Origin: Cytophagales bacterium
Lineage (GTDB): Bacteria > Bacteroidota > Bacteroidia > Cytophagales > Cytophagaceae
Assembly: GCA_025360235.1 (NCBI GenBank)
Contig: JANYCO010000605.1
Location: 1-11,102, forward strand
Length of the DNA stretch: 11,102 nucleotides
Direction: 5' to 3'
The notes beneath the pieces are model-generated. The model was not told where the DNA came from, did no database searches, and saw only the letters and a program-made list of their open reading frames with translations. Positions 1-5,492 of this stretch are shown here, in pieces (position 1 is the first letter of the stretch; each line of letters starts with the position of its first letter). A program made the translations under genes and the position numbers.

Positions 1-284
1 GATTTGCATTCCACTAGCAAAAAAGGTTTTCCATCTCTGTCGTATATTATGATGTCACTTCTTTTTAATAATTTGTTATAACGCAATCCCGTTTCCACTT
101 TTATAAGTGATTTGGGATATTTGTAGTGGCTGATCAAAAGATTTAAAAAATGTTGTCTTACCCATTCTTCCGGGGTCAACAAAAAGAAGTTTTTACGTAT
201 ACTATCAAAGATAAGCGTTTTGCCTTCTTCCTTTTTGATTTTTAGATCAAATTGCGGTAAGTTTAATTTTTGAAAAAGGCTCAT
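1..284 (-). CDS. HsdR N-terminal-domain protein (PD-(D/E)xK nuclease-like), 3' part missing
   Basis: Partial gene: 94 residues are visible from an ATG at 284 down to the window edge. The product begins MSLFQKLNLPQFDLK and resembles the N-terminal domain of type I restriction HsdR subunits, which in Bacteroidota also occurs as a small stand-alone protein. Seen: a conserved 'TPEEWVRQHFLNLLI' segment near residues 37-51, then the nuclease signature, 'RSDIIIYD' with D77 followed by 'LLVECK' with E92 and K94. This D-x14-ExK spacing fits a PD-(D/E)xK active site. No helicase part can be seen, and from family knowledge I expect a protein of about 150 residues rather than a full HsdR. It is divergent from the AMP nucleosidase gene, 55 bases apart, an arrangement I recall from other Bacteroidota. 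Function is unknown; a DNA-repair or nucleic-acid-processing role is a guess. The family call is fairly secure, the function is not. Confidence 0.8.
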   Translation of the reverse strand, partial: MSLFQKLNLPQFDLKIKKEEGKTLIFDSIRKNFFLLTPEEWVRQHFLNLLISHYKYPKSLIKVETGLRYNKLLKRSDIIIYDRDGKPFLLVECK

Positions 285-287
285 AAG

Positions 288-295
288 TATATTTG
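288..295 (+). promoter_or_regulatory. Candidate -7 box of the AMP nucleosidase promoter
   Basis: TATATTTG matches the Bacteroidota -7 consensus TAnnTTTG exactly and lies 44 bases before the amn ATG. The nearest upstream TTG (270-272) is only 15 bases away, shorter than the usual 17-23, so the -33 half is weak. The box sits right beside the start of the divergent nuclease-like gene, so the two promoters could interfere. Confidence 0.4.
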
Positions 296-339
296 ACAAA
301 CGAATAATCGAAATAAAGATAGGATTTAATTTAACAACC

Positions 340-1110
340 ATGAAGACCAAAGAAGAAATAGTGAAAGACTGGCTGCCAAGATACACAGGGGTTCCGCTGG
401 AAACTTTTGGCGAATATATTTTGCTCACAAATTTTAGAAATTATGTAGATATGTTTGCCAATCAGTTTGGTGTGGAGATCGTAGGCCTCGACAAACCTAT
501 GCAGTCTGCCACAAGTAATAATATTACGATTATCAATTTTGGAATGGGTAGTGCTATGGCAGCTACTGTAATGGATTTGCTCTCTGCTGTAATGCCCAAA
601 GCAGTATTGTTCTTAGGTAAATGCGGTGGTTTGAAAAAGACAAAATTAGGTGATCTTATTTTACCAATAGCCGCAATAAGAGGAGAGGGAACCAGTGACG
701 ATTATATGCCAGCAGAGATTCCAGCCTTACCTTCTTTCCGATTACAGCAATCTATTTCTTCCATAATAAAAAAACACGAGTTAGATTATTGGACAGGTAC
801 TGTTTATACCACCAATCGACGGGTATGGGAGCACGATGAGGAATTTAAGGATTACCTCAGAGATATTCGTACCATGGGTATCGATATGGAAACCGCTACA
901 ATCTTTATAGTAGGTTTCGCCAATGGCATCCCTCATGGGGCACTTTTGCTTGTGTCAGACAATCCTATGACACCAGATGGGGTTAAAACCTCAAAAAGTG
1001 ATGTTTCGGTAACTCAAAAATTTGTTAAAGAACATCTTCAAATAGGTATTGAATCTCTAATGGAGCTCGCTGATTCTGGAGATTCTGTGAAACATCTTAT
1101 TTTTGAATAA
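340..1110 (+). CDS. amn: AMP nucleosidase (short form)
   Basis: Cytosolic enzyme expected to hydrolyse AMP to adenine and ribose 5-phosphate, in purine salvage and adenylate balance. The 256 residues form a nucleoside phosphorylase/nucleosidase fold (PNP_UDP family). Seen: glycine loop 'NFGMGSA' (residues 66-72); 'GKCGGL' (93-98), the strand-loop that shapes the phosphosugar site; 'GIDMETA' (180-186), with the Met-Glu pair that in this superfamily holds the ribose hydroxyls; and 'VSDNPM' (205-210), whose Asp207 is at the position of the catalytic acid. E. coli Amn is about 480 residues and has an extra N-terminal regulatory domain. That domain is absent here, as is usual for the Bacteroidota form. 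The ATG at 340 is kept because the N-terminus 'MKTKEEIVKDWLPRYTG' fits the family. Other nucleosidases of the same fold cannot be fully excluded. Confidence 0.85.
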   Translation: MKTKEEIVKDWLPRYTGVPLETFGEYILLTNFRNYVDMFANQFGVEIVGLDKPMQSATSNNITIINFGMGSAMAATVMDLLSAVMPKAVLFLGKCGGLKKTKLGDLILPIAAIRGEGTSDDYMPAEIPALPSFRLQQSISSIIKKHELDYWTGTVYTTNRRVWEHDEEFKDYLRDIRTMGIDMETATIFIVGFANGIPHGALLLVSDNPMTPDGVKTSKSDVSVTQKFVKEHLQIGIESLMELADSGDSVKHLIFE

Positions 1111-1119
1111 ATCTATTAA

Positions 1120-1135
1120 ATATGTTGTAACATAT
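1120..1135. promoter_or_regulatory. Perfect palindrome, candidate MarR operator
   Basis: ATATGTTGTAACATAT has two 7-base arms that are exact inverted copies around a 2-base centre. It lies 55 bases before the marR start codon and contains the TTG (1125-1127) proposed as the -33 box. MarR dimers bind palindromes of about this length and commonly repress their own genes, so an autoregulatory operator is the natural reading. A smaller perfect palindrome, GTTTAAAC, follows at 1139-1146. Binding itself is inferred. Confidence 0.55.
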
Positions 1136-1155
1136 AATGTTTAAACGTATATTTG
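1125..1155 (+). promoter_or_regulatory. Promoter of the marR gene (TTG-N20-TATATTTG)
   Basis: TTG at 1125-1127 and TATATTTG at 1148-1155 are separated by 20 bases, an exact fit to the Bacteroidota -33/-7 pattern. Transcription would start near 1160 and give a leader of about 30 bases. A second exact TATATTTG occurs at 1179-1186, ending 4 bases before the ATG; its best -33 TTG (1153-1155) is 23 bases away. Use of the second box would give a nearly leaderless mRNA. Confidence 0.55.
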
Positions 1156-1190
1156 AGATGAAGTTTATACAGTTTTACTATATTTGCTAA

Positions 1191-1640
1191 ATGAGGTTGG
1201 AAGAAGAAATTAAACAGAAAGAATTTAAGAGCGAATACTCCAAAAGTGTGGTGAATTTGATTTATACTTTTAACTGGTTAGATGCACAAACCAGAGACTT
1301 TATGAAGAAATTTGACATTACTTCCCAGCAATTTAATATTCTTAGAATACTCAGAGGTCAGCAACCTGCACCAGCAACAATCAATTTGTTAAAGGAAAGA
1401 ATGCTGGATAAAATGTGTGACGCTTCTCGTATGGTAGAACGCCTTAAAACAAAGTCATTGGTAGAAAGAAGAGTATGTGAAAAGGATAGGAGAGCGGTAG
1501 ATATCATAATTACTAAAAAAGGCCTTGAACTCTTGGCTAAAATTGACAAAGAGATGCCTGACTATGATAATTTAATGAAGAATCTAAATTCCACTGAGAT
1601 AAAACAATTCAATAATCTTTTGGATAAATTAAGAGGTTAG
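1191..1640 (+). CDS. MarR-family transcriptional regulator
   Basis: A 149-residue winged-helix DNA-binding protein, of normal length for MarR. Seen: an N-terminal dimerisation helix (about 14-40); 'FDITSQQFNILRIL' (41-54), the usual helix after 'the third partner'; a recognition-helix region 'DASRMVERLKTKSLVERR' (77-94); the wing 'CEKDRRAVDIIITKKG' (96-111) with the family's conserved Asp-Arg-Arg; and C-terminal helices for dimerisation. Members of this family sense small molecules or oxidants and usually repress their own or neighbouring genes; the ligand cannot be told from sequence. Two cysteines, C76 at the start of the recognition helix and C96 at the wing, leave a redox response possible but unproved. 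The gene stands alone, 80 bases after amn, with its own promoter and a palindrome upstream. No efflux or degradative gene lies beside it to suggest a target. Confidence 0.9.
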   Translation: MRLEEEIKQKEFKSEYSKSVVNLIYTFNWLDAQTRDFMKKFDITSQQFNILRILRGQQPAPATINLLKERMLDKMCDASRMVERLKTKSLVERRVCEKDRRAVDIIITKKGLELLAKIDKEMPDYDNLMKNLNSTEIKQFNNLLDKLRG

Positions 1641-1692
1641 GCTATTTTTTTTATTGTAAGAATTCCATGATTTTTTGACTGTTTATAATTAA

Positions 1693-1737
1693 TTAGTTAC
1701 ATTTAATCCATAATTTGAATATAGATTAAATAACTAA
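1693..1737. repeat. Imperfect inverted repeat in the marR-sigma intergenic region
   Basis: TTAGTTA-ca-TTTAATC (1693-1708) pairs with GATTAAATAACTAA (1724-1737): 14 pairs, a 2-base bulge on the left arm and a 15-base loop. It lies 53 bases after marR and about 150 before the sigma gene. It is AT-rich and not followed by a T-run, so it does not look like a classical terminator. A regulator site or a weak RNA structure in the sigma-gene leader are the alternatives. The remainder of 1641-1889 shows no exact TAnnTTTG promoter. Confidence 0.4.
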
Positions 1738-1889
1738 CAGGCTATTTATTGTTTAAATTGATGTTTTTGAAAAAGTAAATTGGTAAATGTTTTTTGTAAT
1801 TTTTAATTGGAAATAGTGGAATTTTAGTGAAAGCGGCTTAGAAACTACAAAAATTGAGGTTACCATATCATAATAAATAGTATATATTA

Positions 1890-2432
1890 ATGTCTGACGA
1901 CGAAGTCATAGAGAGAATTAAAAAAGGTGATGAACGTGCTTTAGACTTTCTTTATAAGAAAAATTATAAAATGATGACCAATATGATCATCAAAAATAAT
2001 GGGACTGAAGAGGAAGCAAAGGATGTATATCAAGATGCTTTGATAGTAGTTTGGCAAAAGGTAATGAGTCCAGAGTTTGTACTCTCATCTAAATTAAGTA
2101 CTTACCTTTATAGTATTTGTCAGAATCTTTGGCGAAAAGAGTTGGAACGTAAGGGTAGGCATACAGGAGAAGATGAGATTAAGAGTACCGTCATTAATGA
2201 TACTGATAAAAGAGAACGAATAGAAGTTGTTAATCAGTGCATTAATAATATGGGAGAAACCTGTAGATTGCTTCTTTCGTATTACTATTTTGATGAGATG
2301 TCAATGGCAGAAATAGCTGTAAAAATGGGGTTTTCAAACTCAGATACTGCAAAAACAAAAAAGTACAAGTGTAAGCAGGAGTTGGATAAAATGATAAGAA
2401 CATTGTACAAGGCAAGTGATTTTATGGATTAA
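1890..2432 (+). CDS. ECF-type RNA polymerase sigma factor
   Basis: A 180-residue extracytoplasmic-function sigma factor that would direct RNA polymerase to a set of stress or surface genes. Seen: region 2 from about residue 22 to 90, including 'DVYQDALIVVWQK' (45-57; core-polymerase binding) and 'LSTYLYSICQNLWRKELERK' (69-88; -10 recognition); a short linker; then region 4 from about 112 to 172, with helix-turn-helix 'MSMAEIAVKMGFSNSDTAKTKKYKCKQEL' (137-165) for -35 recognition. Only regions 2 and 4 are present, the ECF layout. The gene after it, 24 bases on, encodes a membrane protein of anti-sigma type, so the two very likely form one operon in which the sigma factor is held inactive. The 249-base upstream region has no housekeeping-type promoter, which suits self-activation. 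The signal and target genes are unknown. Confidence 0.9.
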   Translation: MSDDEVIERIKKGDERALDFLYKKNYKMMTNMIIKNNGTEEEAKDVYQDALIVVWQKVMSPEFVLSSKLSTYLYSICQNLWRKELERKGRHTGEDEIKSTVINDTDKRERIEVVNQCINNMGETCRLLLSYYYFDEMSMAEIAVKMGFSNSDTAKTKKYKCKQELDKMIRTLYKASDFMD

Positions 2433-2456
2433 TTATAATATGGGGGAATTAATAAG

Positions 2457-3320
2457 ATGAGTTTTAACGAAGAAAATATTGAAGCTTTTTTGACCGGCAA
2501 ACTAAATGCCGCAGATCAACTGGCGATGGAAGCGGGGATGAAAAATGACCCTCTGTTGAGAAGTGAAGTTGATCTTCAAAAGGACATCATTGAGTCCTTG
2601 AAAACCAATAGAAAAATCCAACTAAAAAACAGATTAAACAACATTGATGTAGCTGCTACAACAGGCGTTTCTTCAGCCGTTAAAATAGCCGCGTCATTCA
2701 TTACGGTAGGTATAATTGGGGCAGGGATTTATTATATGTCTGTCTTCTCTCATAATAAAGAAAATACAACGGTAGTTGCTAGCACTAAAATTTCAGAAGA
2801 ATCTTCTTCTAAAAATACTGCAGACGATGCTATTGTGAATAATAATTCAATAGCAGAACAAACGACTAAAACTGAGAAAAACTCCAATAAGAATACTAAT
2901 TCAGTTAATAATAATCATATTTCTAATGTCAATTCAACTGCAGTAGCAAATGTTCCCGATGGAGGAATAACCAATGAGGATAATGGGATTAATAAAGGCT
3001 CTACAGATGTCCCTACTGGTGAAATTGACAAAGCAAAAGTAAGTACTGCTGATAATGTAAATATCGATTTTGATAAAAAAATCAGTAAATTAAACTATAA
3101 ATTCTACGAAGGTAAACTTTCTTTATCAAAAACTTTTGAAGATCAAGTTTACGATGTTCTGGAGTTTAATGTTAATTCGTCTAAGTCAAAGAAATTTTAT
3201 CTTAGTTTTGAAGGCAAATATTTTGAATTGAAAACGACATCTTCTACCAAAGCGGTTCCTTTGAAAGAAGTAAAAGAGGAGTCGATTTTAGCTAAACTGA
3301 GAGCGCGTAATAAAAAATAA
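2457..3320 (+). CDS. Probable membrane-anchored anti-sigma factor
   Basis: A 287-residue protein with one membrane segment and no strong family name. Seen in order: a cytosolic N-terminus (1-65), 'NIEAFLTGKLNAADQLAMEAGM' (7-28) followed by 'DLQKDIIESLK', typical of Bacteroidota anti-sigma proteins that lack the zinc ligands of ZAS domains; a hydrophobic helix (about 73-95); a low-complexity linker rich in Asn, Ser, Thr and Lys (about 98-205); and a compact C-terminal part (about 206-265, 'KLNYKFYEGKLSLSKTFEDQVYDVLEF') that should sit in the periplasm. The N-terminus would bind the sigma factor encoded 24 bases upstream, and the periplasmic part would sense a signal or be cut to release it. 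A G-run (2442-2446) before the ATG is unusual for this phylum, which rarely uses Shine-Dalgarno pairing. The anti-sigma role is inferred from layout and position. Confidence 0.7.
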   Translation: MSFNEENIEAFLTGKLNAADQLAMEAGMKNDPLLRSEVDLQKDIIESLKTNRKIQLKNRLNNIDVAATTGVSSAVKIAASFITVGIIGAGIYYMSVFSHNKENTTVVASTKISEESSSKNTADDAIVNNNSIAEQTTKTEKNSNKNTNSVNNNHISNVNSTAVANVPDGGITNEDNGINKGSTDVPTGEIDKAKVSTADNVNIDFDKKISKLNYKFYEGKLSLSKTFEDQVYDVLEFNVNSSKSKKFYLSFEGKYFELKTTSSTKAVPLKEVKEESILAKLRARNKK

Positions 3321-3343
3321 GTAGATAACTCTCTAAAAATAAC

Positions 3344-3373
3344 TTGAAAAGGGCCAAATTTTTTATAAATTTG
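3344..3373 (+). promoter_or_regulatory. Promoter of ftsX, inside the upstream terminator
   Basis: TTG at 3344-3346, 19 bases, then TAAATTTG at 3366-3373: an exact Bacteroidota -33/-7 match. The -7 box is formed by the last loop base and the right arm of the hairpin at 3348-3380. Transcription would begin near 3378, leaving a leader of about 12 bases before the ftsX ATG at 3390. Without this promoter ftsX would depend on read-through of the hairpin. Confidence 0.6.
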
Positions 3374-3380
3374 GCCCTTT
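3348..3380 (+). terminator. Hairpin terminator of the sigma/anti-sigma operon
   Basis: A perfect 14-bp stem (3348-3361 with 3367-3380) closes a 5-base loop. It holds a GGGCC/GGCCC core, A-rich on the left and ending in TTT on the right. It starts 27 bases after the anti-sigma stop codon and ends only 9 bases before the ftsX ATG. The T-run after the stem is short (TTTCTGT), so termination may be partial. Confidence 0.75.
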
Positions 3381-3389
3381 CTGTATTAT

Positions 3390-4289
3390 ATGGGATCTGC
3401 TAAAAAGCCTTACCGTAACAAAAAAACACTGGGTAGTTACCCTTACTTTACTGTAATGTTTAGCATTACACTCTCCATGATTGTCATTGGTCTTTTGGGG
3501 CTGATACTTTCCCATGCTCAGAAACTAAGCGATTTGGTAAAGGAAAGCATAGAAGTGAATGTTTTTCTGAAAAATGAGACAACAGATAGCCTTCGTACTA
3601 TTCTTCAAACTACTTTATCGAGGAGGAGTTATGTTCTTCAAAAGAACAATCAGGCGCAGATGACTTACTTTTCGAAGGAGGAAGCAAGAAAGAAATTCGC
3701 AGAGACCTATGGAGAAGATTTTACCCAGGTTTTAGATGAAAATCCTTTATATGCATCTTATTCAGTAAAAATAAAACCAGAATATTCAGATTCTTTGAAT
3801 ATGAAAAAAATAGCTGAGCAAATAACCGCTATGGATGGAGTAAGGGAGGTCTATTATCAAGAGGCTTTAATTAATAAGATTAATAAAAATATTAGGACGG
3901 TAAGTGCTGTGCTGGCGGTGTTTGGTATAATATTATTAGTTGCTTCCGTATTGCTTATCAATAATACGATTAAACTAGCGTTGTACTCTCAACGCTTTCT
4001 AATCCGGAGCATGCAGTTGGTAGGGGCGACCAAATGGTTTATACAGTGGCCATTTTTAGTGCGTACACTTATGCAGGGAATGATAAGTGGAGCCATTGCT
4101 GCTTCGTTACTTTTCGGATTAATGCATTTTGCTTATGGAGAATTGAAAGAATTAAACGAACTTCGTCAGGATGAATTGGTACTTATGATTTATGGAGGGC
4201 TTGTCATCTTAGGTTCTCTTATAGGGTTCATGAGTTCTTTCAGAGCGGTGAGTACCTATCTAAGAATGTCCTTAGATGAATTGTATTAA
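3390..4289 (+). CDS. ftsX: Cell-division protein FtsX
   Basis: Membrane subunit of the FtsEX complex, which uses ATP hydrolysis by FtsE to switch on peptidoglycan hydrolases at the septum. The 299 residues show the expected layout: cytosolic N-terminus 'KKTLGSYPYFTVMFSI'; TM1 (about 21-42); a periplasmic domain (about 45-168) that in this family contacts the hydrolase activator; TM2 (172-192); the cytosolic loop 'NNTIKLALYSQRFLIRSMQLVGATKWFI' (191-218), the signature of the FtsX permease domain; TM3 (222-248); and TM4 (264-284), followed by 'YLRMSLDELY'. The ftsE gene is not in the window; in Bacteroidota it is commonly elsewhere. The short leader and family-like N-terminus support the ATG at 3390. 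The DUF3098 and uppP genes follow on the same strand, the usual Bacteroidota order. Confidence 0.95.
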   Translation: MGSAKKPYRNKKTLGSYPYFTVMFSITLSMIVIGLLGLILSHAQKLSDLVKESIEVNVFLKNETTDSLRTILQTTLSRRSYVLQKNNQAQMTYFSKEEARKKFAETYGEDFTQVLDENPLYASYSVKIKPEYSDSLNMKKIAEQITAMDGVREVYYQEALINKINKNIRTVSAVLAVFGIILLVASVLLINNTIKLALYSQRFLIRSMQLVGATKWFIQWPFLVRTLMQGMISGAIAASLLFGLMHFAYGELKELNELRQDELVLMIYGGLVILGSLIGFMSSFRAVSTYLRMSLDELY

Positions 4290-4368
4290 GTTAAGGTTTT
4301 ATAAACTTTATACTTTGAATTTTGAACAAAATAAAAAATAATAACTAGTAAAAATAAAAGCGAGATAT

Positions 4369-4629
4369 ATGTCAAAGAAGAATTTAACAAATGACAAAAA
4401 AAGTACTCAAGAAGGAAATCTAATGGTTTTTGATAAGATCAATTATCAATTGATGATTGCTGGAGTAGTCATTATAATTATTGGTTTTATCATTATGATG
4501 ATGGAAACCGGAGAATATGGTATCGGATTTCTTGGTCTTACACTTGGCCCGGTAGTGGTAGTCTTAGGTTTTGCACTAGAGTTTGCCGCTATCTTGTATA
4601 GTCCTAAAAAGGAAGATGGAAATAATTAA
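4369..4629 (+). CDS. DUF3098 small membrane protein
   Basis: An 86-residue inner-membrane protein matching the DUF3098 family, which is known mainly from Bacteroidota and has no established function. Seen: a polar N-terminus (1-22); 'DKINYQLMIAGVVIIIIGFIIMMM' with a first membrane helix (about 28-46); a short glycine-rich turn 'ETGEYGIGFLGL'; and a second helix (about 54-77) starting 'TLGPVVVVLGFALEFAAILY'. It lies between ftsX (79 bases upstream) and uppP, whose start codon overlaps its end by 14 bases, so it is probably co-translated with uppP. The steady association with ftsX and uppP suggests an envelope role; that is inference. A later start at the Met of 'MVFDKINYQL' (residue 19) is possible. 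Confidence 0.85.
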   Translation: MSKKNLTNDKKSTQEGNLMVFDKINYQLMIAGVVIIIIGFIIMMMETGEYGIGFLGLTLGPVVVVLGFALEFAAILYSPKKEDGNN

Positions 4630-5392
4630 TGCTATTATTCTGGCCATTGTAGAAGGCATTACGGAGTTTTTGCCTATCTCTTCTACAGGACATATGATTA
4701 TTGTTTCATCTCTTTTGGGAATAAGCAAATCGGAATTTACTAAGATCTATGAAGTAAGTATTCAGTTTGGTGCTATACTTTCTGTGGTAGTATTATACTG
4801 GAAACGTTTCTTTCAAAACTTAGATTTCTACTATAAACTTTTTGTAGCTTTTTTGCCAGCTGCAGTTCTTGGACTTCTTTTTAGCGACAAAATTGATGAA
4901 TTAATGGAAAGCCCAAAGGTTGTAGCTATTTCATTATTGTTGGGAGGAATACTACTTTTGTTTGTAGATAAATGGTTTAATCAGCCAGAAGAGAAAAAAG
5001 AGGTAGATTATTCTTTAGCTTTGAAGATTGGATTCTTTCAGGCTATATCGATGATACCTGGAGTGTCGCGCTCTGCGGCCACTATTATAGGAGGTATGTC
5101 ACAAAAACTAACCAGAGAAAAAGCGGCAGAGTTTTCTTTTTTCCTTGCAGTACCTACGATGTTTGCAGCCTCAGCTTACAAACTTTTAAAAGGATATAAA
5201 TCTATTCAATCAGAAGATATTTCAATTTTGCTTTTAGGTAATGTAGTAGCCTTTATTGTAGCCATGTTAGCTATTAAATTTTTCATTTCATTTCTTACTA
5301 AGTACGGGTTTAAAATTTTTGGGTACTACCGGATTGCGTTGGGCATTTTGATATTAACGTTACTGGCCTTTGGGGTAAAATTAGAAGTTTAG
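4616..5392 (+). CDS. uppP: Undecaprenyl-diphosphatase UppP (BacA)
   Basis: Integral membrane enzyme that removes one phosphate from undecaprenyl diphosphate to regenerate the lipid carrier for peptidoglycan and other surface polymers; extra copies give bacitracin resistance. Seen: 'EGITEFLPISSTGH' (residues 13-26) with the catalytic Glu17 and His26, and 'PGVSRSAATI' (148-157) with the catalytic Arg152, set among about eight hydrophobic helices. The ATG at 4616 is chosen because 'MEIINAIILAIVEGITEFLP' is the normal family N-terminus and gives 258 residues; an in-frame ATG at 4583 would only add 11 atypical residues inside the preceding gene. Translation is probably coupled to the DUF3098 gene (14-base overlap). 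In many Bacteroidota truB follows; here a symporter gene does instead. Confidence 0.96.
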   Translation: MEIINAIILAIVEGITEFLPISSTGHMIIVSSLLGISKSEFTKIYEVSIQFGAILSVVVLYWKRFFQNLDFYYKLFVAFLPAAVLGLLFSDKIDELMESPKVVAISLLLGGILLLFVDKWFNQPEEKKEVDYSLALKIGFFQAISMIPGVSRSAATIIGGMSQKLTREKAAEFSFFLAVPTMFAASAYKLLKGYKSIQSEDISILLLGNVVAFIVAMLAIKFFISFLTKYGFKIFGYYRIALGILILTLLAFGVKLEV

Positions 5393-5492
5393 CCATTTTA
5401 GTTTTATAAAGAGTTTATTACTAATGATTAAGGGATAATTATATCTAAAAAACACAACTTTTTATAAATATATTAGTATATAGCAGAGTTAT
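5393..5492. other. Intergenic region between uppP and the symporter gene
   Basis: An AT-rich spacer of 100 bases. I see no exact TAnnTTTG promoter box, no stable hairpin and no coding potential. Either the symporter gene is read from the upstream ftsX-uppP transcript or it uses a promoter of another type. Confidence 0.5.

Noticed and set aside
1..284. Type I restriction-modification system
   Set aside because: Only a small HsdR-N-type domain is visible, with no helicase, HsdM or HsdS; stand-alone members are common in Bacteroidota, so a restriction system is not supported.
1139..1146. GTTTAAAC palindrome between the marR promoter boxes
   Set aside because: An 8-base AT-rich palindrome is weak evidence on its own; kept only as a note beside the stronger 16-bp palindrome.
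1358..1549. Minus-strand 63-codon open frame within marR
   Set aside because: It lies entirely inside the clear MarR coding sequence and has no supporting signal.
1639..1747. AGGCTATTT repeated exactly 100 bases apart (1639-1647 and 1739-1747)
   Set aside because: Nine bases in AT-rich DNA is close to chance and the flanks are not shared.
4583..4615. Longer uppP start at 4583
   Set aside because: It adds 11 residues unlike the family N-terminus and lies inside the DUF3098 gene; the ATG at 4616 begins at the usual UppP start.
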